From assembly GCA_015904075.1 (NCBI GenBank), contig JABMDH010000022.1, positions 11,088 to 17,082 of the forward strand: 5,995 nucleotides of DNA, given 5' to 3'. The first letter of the stretch is position 1; the number at the start of each line of letters is the position of its first letter. A program made the position numbers and the translations under genes. Below are positions 1 through 5,461 of this stretch, one piece after another. The notes beneath the pieces were generated by a model that searched no databases, was not told where the DNA came from, and saw only the letters and a list, made by a program, of their open reading frames with translations. This DNA is from Nitrospira sp. GTDB taxonomy: Bacteria; Nitrospirota; Nitrospiria; Nitrospirales; Nitrospiraceae.

Positions 1-2
1 CC

Positions 3-641
3 ATGTTGGCGAAGATCAAACAGGACCTCCAAGCGGTCTTTGACCGAGACCCTGCCGCGACCAGCACGCTGGCAGTCATTCTGACCTATGCGGGGTTCCA
101 TGCATTGCTGGCCTATCGGATTTCGCATCGGCTCAAAGCGATGGGAGTTCCTTTTCTGCCGCGCGCGATTTCACAACTGGCTCGCTGGTTGACCGGAGTT
201 GAAATCCATCCCTCGGCTACCATCGGGACAGGATTTTTCATCGATCATGGCATGGGCGTGGTGATTGGTGAAACGGCTGAGATCGGGGATTATGTGACGC
301 TCTTCCAAGGGGTGACCTTGGGGGGAACAGGCAAAGAACGTGGGAAGCGACACCCGACGCTCGGTAATCATGTCGTGGTGGGAGCCGGCGCCAAGATCTT
401 AGGTGGGATCACAATCGGCGATAACGTAAAAATCGGGGCGAATTCCGTCGTCTTGAAGAGCGTCGCAGCCAACTCGACGGTAATCGGTGTCCCGGGCCGT
501 GTGATCAAGTCACAGGGTGAACGCCTGCCGGATGCGACGATGGACCAAGTCGATTTGCCGGATCCCATCAGCGACCGGTTCCTGGCACTCGAACAGGAAT
601 TGATCGAACTCCGCAAAAAAGTCGACGACCGCAACTCCTAA
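3..641 (+). CDS. cysE: Serine O-acetyltransferase (short CysE/EpsC type)
   Basis: Transfers acetyl from acetyl-CoA to L-serine to give O-acetylserine, the first step of cysteine synthesis in the cytoplasm. The 212-residue protein has a helical N-terminal part (about 1-65) followed by a left-handed beta-helix of hexapeptide repeats (about 66-165). Family catalytic residues are visible: the DHG motif at D81-H82 and the RHP motif with H117. The GETAEIGD and [14 protein letters not shown] stretches and the closing IGVPGRVI are typical of the family. Length fits the short bacterial form rather than the roughly 273-residue E. coli enzyme. The ATG at base 3 aligns with the usual short-form N-terminus, but its ribosome-binding site lies outside the window. 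The C-terminus is a charged helix ending in DDRNS, without the terminal isoleucine that docks E. coli CysE into CysK, so canonical cysteine synthase complex formation is doubtful (inference). The TAA stop overlaps the stop of the convergent PsiF gene. Confidence 0.95.
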   Translation: MLAKIKQDLQAVFDRDPAATSTLAVILTYAGFHALLAYRISHRLKAMGVPFLPRAISQLARWLTGVEIHPSATIGTGFFIDHGMGVVIGETAEIGDYVTLFQGVTLGGTGKERGKRHPTLGNHVVVGAGAKILGGITIGDNVKIGANSVVLKSVAANSTVIGVPGRVIKSQGERLPDATMDQVDLPDPISDRFLALEQELIELRKKVDDRNS

Positions 642-982
642 GCGGCAGGGTTTGATGCTGACTCGTTTGATAAGCAGTCGCTCATGAATTTCTTTCGCTC
701 GTCTCCCAGCAGCTTCTTGTCGCCCGCTTCCTTATTACAGGTCTTCATCTTGTTCTGCTGAGTTCCCTTCCCGCCTCCACTTTTCTCCGACTTTGCGGAG
801 AGACATTCCTTCATAAACGCTTTCCGCTCCCCGCCTTTCCCTTCGCCAAACCTCTTTGCATTCGCCTGTTCGTTGCAGGCGTTCATTTTGTTTTGCCGGT
901 CTGGCTCGGCCACGGCGAAGGGAGTCATTCCAAGGCGCAGTACAAATAGCGTCAATGTGAGAGCACGAATGGCTCTGTACAT
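638..982 (-). CDS. psiF: Secreted PsiF-family protein with two PsiF repeats
   Basis: A small exported protein of unknown biochemical function. The family is named after the E. coli phosphate-starvation-inducible PsiF. From the ATG at 982 it has 114 residues: a signal peptide (about 1-25, hydrophobic core TLTLFVL, cleavage after AVA), then two PsiF repeats at about 30-62 and 76-105, joined by a Gly/Lys/Ser-rich linker. Each repeat starts QNKM, has Cys-Asn (C36, C82) and ends FM..CLS (C60, C103), so each could form one disulfide in the periplasm (inference). Repeat 1 carries a few extra Gly/Lys residues in the middle. An in-frame ATG at 1030 would give 130 residues, but it would place polar sequence before the signal peptide, so I prefer 982. 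Neither start has a clear Shine-Dalgarno sequence. The stop TAG (638-640) overlaps the cysE stop, and the aepX-type gene is divergent upstream. Induction by phosphate starvation is only inherited from the name. Confidence 0.85.
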   Translation of the reverse strand: MYRAIRALTLTLFVLRLGMTPFAVAEPDRQNKMNACNEQANAKRFGEGKGGERKAFMKECLSAKSEKSGGGKGTQQNKMKTCNKEAGDKKLLGDERKKFMSDCLSNESASNPAA

Positions 983-1013
983 GCCGAGTCTGCTTGGTTG
1001 TGCGGTGAGGTGC

Positions 1014-1041
1014 GAGCTTGGCTCCATCATAGCGCAAGCTC
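1014..1041. repeat. Inverted repeat upstream of psiF
   Basis: GAGCTTG (1014-1020) and CAAGCTC (1035-1041) are perfect 7-base inverted arms with a 14-base loop. If psiF starts at 982 the structure sits about 32 nt upstream of the start, in its leader or promoter. If it starts at 1030 the loop contains the start codons. It could be an operator or an mRNA hairpin; the function is not determinable from sequence. Confidence 0.4.
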
Positions 1042-1101
1042 AGGGGGGGCGTTAGCATTCAAATGGGGAAATCCTTCATGCCTGATCCGGCACGTCAGAT
1101 C

Positions 1102-1128
1102 AACGGGTGTGCTACTACCACCCGTTTT
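1102..1128 (+). terminator. Terminator-like hairpin with short T-run
   Basis: AACGGGTG (1102-1109) pairs perfectly with CACCCGTT (1119-1126) around a 9-base loop, and the Ts run to 1128. The shape resembles a weak rho-independent terminator reading on the plus strand, but no plus-strand gene ends nearby. It may instead be a leader structure for aepX or a palindromic protein site. The T-tract is short (four), so termination would be inefficient. Confidence 0.3.
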
Positions 1129-1304
1129 CGCGAATATCTGCCTGTCTTCGGAATGGCTCGTTTTGAGAGGCACTCCCGTTGTCGCACAGCTGGGGGCTTT
1201 AAAATAGTCTATGACAGCAGGAAGATTTCTCCGGGGAAATAGGGTATTCTTTGCGGCAGCCCGGTATCCACAGCCGTATCCATCGAAGTCGTTTCGGTAG
1301 GAGC

Positions 1305-1313
1305 AAGGAAGGG
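1305..1313 (+). promoter_or_regulatory. Ribosome-binding site of the aepX-type gene
   Basis: The purine run AAGGAAGGG lies 5 bases before the ATG at 1319. Its AAGGA part has a spacing of 9, and a second AGGAG-like run lies just upstream (1299-1303). This supports 1319 as the start and suggests efficient translation, unlike the weak sites of the neighbouring genes. Confidence 0.7.
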
Positions 1314-1318
1314 AATCC

Positions 1319-2953
1319 ATGAGTGTAACGCCAGGTGTCACACGATCGAGCCAATTTAAGAAGCTTCTCTTGTCGGAGCAGCTGGAATTCATTTGTGAAG
1401 CGCATAACGGACTCAGTGCAAAGATCGTTCAAGAAGCCGGCTTCAAAGGCATTTGGGGCAGCGGCCTGTCGATCTCAGCCCAATTCGGAGTGCGTGATAA
1501 TAATGAGGCCAGTTGGACTCAGGTTCTTGAAAATCTGGAATTTATGTCCGATGCGACGACGATCCCCATTCTCCTGGATGGCGACACCGGATACGGCAAC
1601 TTCAATAACATGCAGCGGCTCGTCCGCAAGCTGGAACAACGCCAGATCGCTGCAGTCTGCATCGAGGACAAGCTCTTCCCCAAGACCAATAGTTTCATCA
1701 AGGGTGATGCCCAGCCTATGGCGGACATGCAAGAGTTCTGTGGGAAGATCAAGGCTGGTAAGGATGCCCAGACCGATCCGGACTTTTGTATCATTGCCAG
1801 AGTGGAAGCCTTCATTTGTGGGTGGGGATTGGCAGAAGCCTTGCGCAGGGCCGAGGCCTATCGTCAGGCAGGCGCAGACGGCATCCTGATTCATAGCGCG
1901 CTTGCAGTGCCGGATGAAATTCTTTCGTTCAAACAGGAATGGGGAAATCGATGCCCCGTCGTGATTGTTCCAACCAAGTATTACGCCACGCCGACCGATG
2001 TGTTTCGGCAGCATGGATTTTCGATGGTGATTTGGGCGAATCACATGTTACGGACTGCCGTGGTCGCGATGCAAAAAACTGCACGGACTTTGAAGGAGCA
2101 GGAGCATCTGCTCTCGATCGAAGACAAAGTCGCGCCGGTGTCGGAAGTCTTCCGCCTGCAAAATGCCGCGGAGCTGCAAGATGCCGAAGACCGGTATCTT
2201 CCCCGAGGCGCCGAAAACACCAGCGCGATCGTGCTGGCCGCGTCTCGCGGCGAAGAACTCAGGGAACTGACCGAGCATCAGCCCAAGACGATGGTGAAAA
2301 TTCAAGGGGTGCCGATCCTTTCCCATATCGTCGATGCCTACAATGCTGTGGGAATTAAGGACATCACGGTCGTTCGCGGCTATAAGAAGGAGGCGGTGAC
2401 GCTGCCCAATCTGACGTATCTGGACAACGATGCGTTTGCGGAAACCGGTGAGCTCGATTCACTTCACAAAGCCCTCTGCGCGCAGAAGGGCCATGCCAAA
2501 GATCTGATCGTTTCTTACGGCGATGTGTTGTTCAATACGTACATCCCTCAGGCTCTCTGCCAGGAGAAAGAGGACTTCGTGATCTTTGTGGATAGCGATT
2601 GGCAGAACCAGAGCAGTTATGCCCGCCTGGGGGGCTTTGCCGAATGTTCTCTGCCGAATTCGAAGAAGGCCTTTAACGCCAAGGTCTATCTCAAGCAGTT
2701 GGGAAACACGGTGTCAGGAGAACGTACCCACGGAGTCTGGATGGGATTTCTCAAAGTATCTCCTGCCGGAACCTTTCAGTTGCAGACAATCCTTCCTGCG
2801 ATCCTGGCCAATCCTGCCAACCGCAAAGCTGGCATTCCTCATCTGTTGCAAGAATTGCTGAAGCGTCAGTATCCGATTCGAGTGCTGTATACGGTTGGCC
2901 ATTGGCTCGACATTAACAGCCTCGATGATGTAGTTCAGGCTGGCAATTTTTGA
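1319..2953 (+). CDS. aepX: Phosphoenolpyruvate mutase fused to a nucleotidyltransferase
   Basis: Isomerises phosphoenolpyruvate to phosphonopyruvate, forming the C-P bond that opens phosphonate biosynthesis. The 544-residue protein has two domains. Residues about 10-295 are a PEP mutase barrel with the diagnostic EDKxxxKxNS motif at 116-125. The active-site set described for the mussel enzyme is complete with a constant +2 offset: D60, D87, D89, E116, K122, N124, R161 and H192, plus WGSGL at 46-50. Residues about 301-544 are a Rossmann-type nucleotidyltransferase: LAASRG loop 306-311, QPK with K323, TGELDSL 376-382, metal-site YGD (D402) and terminal [10 protein letters not shown]. By analogy with PntC, it may put CMP on a phosphonate (inference). 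The gene has a strong ribosome-binding site and appears monocistronic, divergent from psiF and convergent with truA. No phosphonopyruvate decarboxylase or transaminase is visible, although the mutase equilibrium favours PEP, so partners must lie elsewhere. Confidence 0.93.
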   Translation: MSVTPGVTRSSQFKKLLLSEQLEFICEAHNGLSAKIVQEAGFKGIWGSGLSISAQFGVRDNNEASWTQVLENLEFMSDATTIPILLDGDTGYGNFNNMQRLVRKLEQRQIAAVCIEDKLFPKTNSFIKGDAQPMADMQEFCGKIKAGKDAQTDPDFCIIARVEAFICGWGLAEALRRAEAYRQAGADGILIHSALAVPDEILSFKQEWGNRCPVVIVPTKYYATPTDVFRQHGFSMVIWANHMLRTAVVAMQKTARTLKEQEHLLSIEDKVAPVSEVFRLQNAAELQDAEDRYLPRGAENTSAIVLAASRGEELRELTEHQPKTMVKIQGVPILSHIVDAYNAVGIKDITVVRGYKKEAVTLPNLTYLDNDAFAETGELDSLHKALCAQKGHAKDLIVSYGDVLFNTYIPQALCQEKEDFVIFVDSDWQNQSSYARLGGFAECSLPNSKKAFNAKVYLKQLGNTVSGERTHGVWMGFLKVSPAGTFQLQTILPAILANPANRKAGIPHLLQELLKRQYPIRVLYTVGHWLDINSLDDVVQAGNF

Positions 2954-2972
2954 TTTTGATTCCTCCTGCCGC

Positions 2973-3532
2973 TCACTCGTAATCGACGCGTATCAAAAAC
3001 AATCCCTGTGGAGGGGCTGTTTTTCCGGCAGCTGAGCGATCGCGCGCATTGAGGATGGTTGTGAGACTGTCCGGTGGGCGTTTGCCCTGGCCGACCTCAA
3101 CTAAAGTCCCGACGATCGAGCGGACCATCTGCTTCAGGAATCGGTCGGCATAGGCTTCGATGCGCAATCGATCTCCCTCACGCACAACCGTTAGATGCTG
3201 AAGGTGACAGACGGGGTCGTCGTTGTCCGTCGGCTGCGTTTGGAATGATGAAAAGTCCTGTGAGCCGGTCAGTGCCGCTGACGCCAGATTCATGGCGACG
3301 TCGTTCAGTGGCTTATGGATATGCCAACAGTATTGCCGGTCTACAGATGGACGTTCTCCTCGATTGAGAAGGCGGTATTCATAGAGTTTGCCTTTTGCGG
3401 AATGCCTGGCGTGGAACTCATCGGGCATGATGGCGGCCGATCGGACGACGATGGTGTCTGGTAGGCAGGCTGGCGCTGCCAGCCTGCGTAGGCAGTCCCG
3501 TCATATTCAAGGATGAGTTTGATGGTAGGCAC
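2973..3532 (-). pseudogene. truA: Broken tRNA pseudouridine(38-40) synthase, internal deletion and frameshift
   Basis: TruA makes pseudouridine at positions 38-40 of the tRNA anticodon arm. From a GTG at 3532 the frame reads MPTIKLILEYDGTAYAGWQRQP (22 residues), the normal N-terminus. The expected continuation is absent. The sequence resumes in another frame at about 3464 with LPDTIVVRSAAI, then MPDEFHARHSAKGK from 3428, and is normal to the stop at 2973, including FLKQMVRSIVGTLVEVGQGK and a GLFLIRVDY end. About 60 residues are lost, including the conserved GRTDAGVH segment with the catalytic aspartate. The net loss is about 180 nt and is 1 modulo 3 in phase, so the halves are out of frame. 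The first half runs off-frame to a stop at 3341. An internal start at 3428 would give 151 residues without the active site. It lies 11 nt after amiC, so the two are probably cotranscribed. An assembly collapse is the alternative to a true mutation. Confidence 0.88.
3461..3495. repeat. Palindrome and flanking direct repeat at the truA deletion junction
   Basis: GCAGGCTGGC (3465-3474) and GCCAGCCTGC (3478-3487) are perfect 10-base inverted arms around a 3-base loop. The octamer GTAGGCAG occurs at 3461-3468 and again at 3488-3495, bracketing the palindrome in direct orientation. The truA reading frame is lost at about 3462-3468, inside the first copy. Such structures favour slipped replication, so they may have helped the deletion; this is inference. 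Confidence 0.75.
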
Positions 3533-3543
3533 GTTGTTAAGGC

Positions 3544-4809
3544 TTACATCCGGTTATTGGCGAGAAATGCACTGATGCCCTTGAAGAGCGACTGCGCAAC
3601 GTCTCTGACGAACGCCGGTTTTCTGAGCAAGTCTTCTTCGTTGGGGTTGGAAATATAGGCGATTTCAGCCAGTATGCTCGGCATGCTGGTAAAACGGAGC
3701 ACGTAAAACGGAGCCGTTTTCACGCCGTGGTCATTGATGGCGTATTGTCCATTCATGTGAGTGATCATGGCTTCTTTTGCGGTCCAGGCCAGTTCGAGCG
3801 ACGCTTCAATTTTCTTTGTCGTCAGCAGATCGGCAACCAGATACTCCCACCCGATACCGGTGCTGCTGAGAGGGGTGCCGTTTTCACGGGCAGCCACTTC
3901 AAGCGCTCGCTGGTCCTTGGCTTCGCCGAAGTGATAGATCTCAATGCCTTTGACGGAGCGTGAAGGATGTGAATTGACATGGACCGACACGAACAGGTCG
4001 GCATCGTGGCTGTTCGCGTATTTTGCCCGCTCTTCCAACTCGATGAAGACGTCGCGGTCCCGCGTCATGAGCACGCGGACTCCCGGTTGTTTGCTCAACA
4101 GTTCTTTGAGCTGCAATCCGACTTTGAGTGTGATGTCTTTCTCTTCTGTCTGACGCAGACCGACTGCACCGGAGTCCTTCCCTCCATGGCCTGGGTCGAT
4201 GACGATGGTGGTATAGCCCTTCGTTGGCGGTGCGGCAGGTTGGACCGACGGAAAGCTTGAAGATGGAACGGGGCGCTGTGCCTCGATGCTCGAAAGCGGG
4301 TTCTGCTCGGACGGACGCGTGATATCGACAACCAGGCGCGGAGGATTGACGAGTGTATATTGTTTATAGGTTTGAAGTGAGTCGGTCTGAAGCGAAAGTG
4401 CAACGGTATGTGATGTTGCTTGTGTGACAGTGAAAGGAGACGGCAGGGTGCCGTTGCTCGCTTTAAGCTGTGCCGCGTGGCTCAGTGATGTGTTCGGGAG
4501 GATGAGAATGACGCGACCGGGGCTCTTTGCCCGTCGTTCAATCGCCTTGGCATAGCGGTCCAGATCCAGGACGAGTCGGGTTTTTTCCGGACTCGTCAGA
4601 ATGCGGAAGTCGTGGACGACAACGGGGGCGAGAGAGGCAGTTGTCGCGTTGAGTTTCGATGGCTTAGAAGATTTTGATGTGCGTGAACGCTGCTCTTGGT
4701 CGGCCAGCGGCGCAGCCCAGATGGCGGGAATCAAGGCCGAGAAAAATCCGCACAAGATTAAGGCTGTGAGCGCTATCGAGAGAATTCGTTGTCGGGGACG
4801 TCTAGGCAT
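3544..4809 (-). CDS. amiC: N-acetylmuramoyl-L-alanine amidase, AMIN + Amidase_3 (AmiC-like)
   Basis: A periplasmic zinc amidase that cuts the bond between N-acetylmuramic acid and L-alanine in peptidoglycan, usually for daughter-cell separation. Numbering here starts at the TTG at 4818 (424 residues). Residues 1-35 are an Arg-rich Sec-type signal peptide with cleavage near AIWA-AP. There follow a Ser/Lys-rich linker, an AMIN domain (about 65-168, VVVHDFRI to LVVDITRP) that targets septal wall or the secretin, a Pro/Ser linker (170-200), and Amidase_3 (202-424). Zinc ligands are H211 in DPGHGG, E226 in EEKD and H280 in SVHVNS; the catalytic glutamate is E385 in LAEIAYISN. All are present, so the enzyme should be active. 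I chose the ATG at 4809 (three residues later) because TTG is a poor start; both have only a weak GAG upstream. truA follows 11 nt after the stop. The signal is not a convincing twin-arginine or lipoprotein type. Confidence 0.93.
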   Translation of the reverse strand: MPRRPRQRILSIALTALILCGFFSALIPAIWAAPLADQEQRSRTSKSSKPSKLNATTASLAPVVVHDFRILTSPEKTRLVLDLDRYAKAIERRAKSPGRVILILPNTSLSHAAQLKASNGTLPSPFTVTQATSHTVALSLQTDSLQTYKQYTLVNPPRLVVDITRPSEQNPLSSIEAQRPVPSSSFPSVQPAAPPTKGYTTIVIDPGHGGKDSGAVGLRQTEEKDITLKVGLQLKELLSKQPGVRVLMTRDRDVFIELEERAKYANSHDADLFVSVHVNSHPSRSVKGIEIYHFGEAKDQRALEVAARENGTPLSSTGIGWEYLVADLLTTKKIEASLELAWTAKEAMITHMNGQYAINDHGVKTAPFYVLRFTSMPSILAEIAYISNPNEEDLLRKPAFVRDVAQSLFKGISAFLANNRM

Positions 4810-4822
4810 GGATCTCAACTGT

Positions 4823-4848
4823 AGAATAGGCAGACATGAATCTATTCT
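4823..4848. repeat. Inverted repeat in the amiC promoter region
   Basis: AGAATAG (4823-4829) and CTATTCT (4842-4848) are perfect 7-base inverted arms 12 bases apart. They sit directly upstream of amiC and overlap the candidate -10 region, a layout typical of a repressor operator. No regulator is encoded nearby and the assignment is inference. Confidence 0.35.
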
Positions 4849-4870
4849 CAGATGTCATGTGTCTTGTCAA
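4839..4870 (-). promoter_or_regulatory. Candidate sigma70 promoter of amiC
   Basis: On the minus strand a consensus -35 hexamer TTGACA lies at 4870-4865. The best -10-like hexamers downstream are AATAGA (4846-4841, spacer 18) and TAGATT (4844-4839, spacer 20); neither is strong. Transcription would begin about 24-30 nt before the ATG at 4809, a sensible leader length. Confidence 0.4.
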
Positions 4871-4905
4871 GGGATTCTGTCGGTTGGCCGATCACAGGGG
4901 CTGCA

Positions 4906-4935
4906 TTGACAGGATGTTCCGGTCCGCGATAGCGT
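4906..4935 (+). promoter_or_regulatory. Candidate sigma70 promoter of the NYN gene
   Basis: A consensus -35 hexamer TTGACA lies at 4906-4911. The only -10 candidate is TAGCGT (4930-4935, spacer 18), matching three of six consensus bases. Transcription would then start at about the ATG at 4943, giving an almost leaderless mRNA. The -35 is good and the -10 poor, so confidence is low. Confidence 0.3.
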
Positions 4936-4944
4936 GAGCGCTAT
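4929..4944 (+). repeat. Hairpin overlapping the NYN gene start codon
   Basis: ATAGCG (4929-4934) and CGCTAT (4939-4944) pair perfectly around a TGAG tetraloop. The right arm contains the first two bases of the ATG at 4943, and the loop holds the only Shine-Dalgarno-like GAG. In mRNA this could hide the start and limit translation; as DNA it is a small palindrome at the promoter end. Confidence 0.45.
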
Positions 4945-5461
4945 GTCGATACATCTCATTATTGACGGATACAATGTGCTGGGCCGTCTCGGAGCACTCT
5001 CTGGCCACATTGAGTCGGCGCGCGAATCGCTGCTGCGAGAGTTGGCTGCCTATCGCCATCGGAAGAATCACCCCATCACCGTTGTCTTTGATGGATGGCA
5101 GCAGGGGCAGTCGATGGAAGGACGCGAACATCGGGCCGGCGTGGAAGTTATTTATTCAAAACGTGGAGAGCGTGCAGATCAAGTGATTCAGCGGTTGGCG
5201 GGGGAGTATGGGGCTGACTGCGCGGTGGTGAGTTCCGATCAGGAAGTGGCGAGGTCGGCGCGGGTGTCTGGCGCAATGGTAATTGGCGCGCAGGAATTTT
5301 CAGTGAAGCTCCGGGTTGTCCCGCGCAGCGGAGCGCATGCACACAAAGAATTGGATGTGCAGGAAGACACGGCCTCTCCACGCGACCCAAAGAAGAAGGG
5401 CAATCCTCGAAAACTTCCCAAAGCTCTTCGCCAGAGAGCGAGGCAGCTTAAGCGATTCTGA
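4943..5461 (+). CDS. NYN-domain ribonuclease, YacP/Rae1-like
   Basis: A predicted PIN-like metal-dependent endoribonuclease of the NYN/YacP family; the best-known member, B. subtilis Rae1, cuts mRNA in the ribosomal A site. The 172 residues show the family order: LIIDGYNV (D8, N11), VVFDGW (D50), GERADQVIQRL (D79) and VVSSDQEVA (D99), giving the acidic cluster expected to bind metal. A Lys/Arg-rich tail (about 147-172, many K, R and P) is likely disordered and suits RNA or ribosome binding (inference). The ATG at 4943 was chosen because MSIHLIIDGYN matches the usual family start; an upstream GTG at 4934 adds only three residues and has no ribosome-binding site. The gene diverges from amiC, and its 3' end overlaps the end of tatD by 14 nt. 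The specific RNA target cannot be read from the sequence. Confidence 0.88.
   Translation: MSIHLIIDGYNVLGRLGALSGHIESARESLLRELAAYRHRKNHPITVVFDGWQQGQSMEGREHRAGVEVIYSKRGERADQVIQRLAGEYGADCAVVSSDQEVARSARVSGAMVIGAQEFSVKLRVVPRSGAHAHKELDVQEDTASPRDPKKKGNPRKLPKALRQRARQLKRF

Larger units (their letters stand above)
983..1318. other. Divergent intergenic region between psiF and aepX
   Basis: About 336 bases with no convincing gene; the open frames here lack family features and good ribosome-binding sites. It should hold the psiF (-) and aepX (+) promoters. Visible elements are an inverted repeat at 1014-1041, a G-run at 1042-1048, a hairpin at 1102-1126 followed by Ts, and the aepX ribosome-binding site at 1305-1313. 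A weak sigma70-like pair for aepX is TTGTCG (1179-1184) and TAAAAT (1200-1205), but the spacer is only 15. A single match to a Pho-box half-site (CTGTCAT, minus strand, 1211-1217) has no second half at the 11-base period, so it is not evidence of PhoB control. Confidence 0.6.

Noticed and set aside
983..1030. Longer psiF start at 1030
   Set aside because: It would place 16 polar residues before the signal peptide; no better ribosome-binding site is seen.
1169..1182. Sigma54-like GG-N10-GT element upstream of aepX
   Set aside because: The essential GC at -12 is GT and flanking bases fit poorly; no enhancer-binding-protein site is visible.
1027..1392. Minus-strand open frame of 121 codons across the psiF-aepX gap
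   Set aside because: It overlaps the aepX start and ribosome-binding site, shows no family motif, and its composition looks random.
1475..2044. Minus-strand open frame of 189 codons inside aepX
   Set aside because: Antisense shadow of the well-supported PEP mutase domain, with no recognisable motifs.
2954..2972. Possible terminator between aepX and truA
   Set aside because: The 19-base gap contains no stem-loop with a T-tract.
3341..3532. Independent small 63-residue protein on the minus strand
   Set aside because: Its first 22 residues are the TruA N-terminus and the rest is out-of-frame truA sequence after the deletion.
3544..4818. Twin-arginine export signal or lipobox in the amidase
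   Set aside because: RRPRQRILS does not match the twin-arginine pattern, and LILC has Leu instead of a small residue before Cys; a Sec signal with AIWA cleavage fits better.
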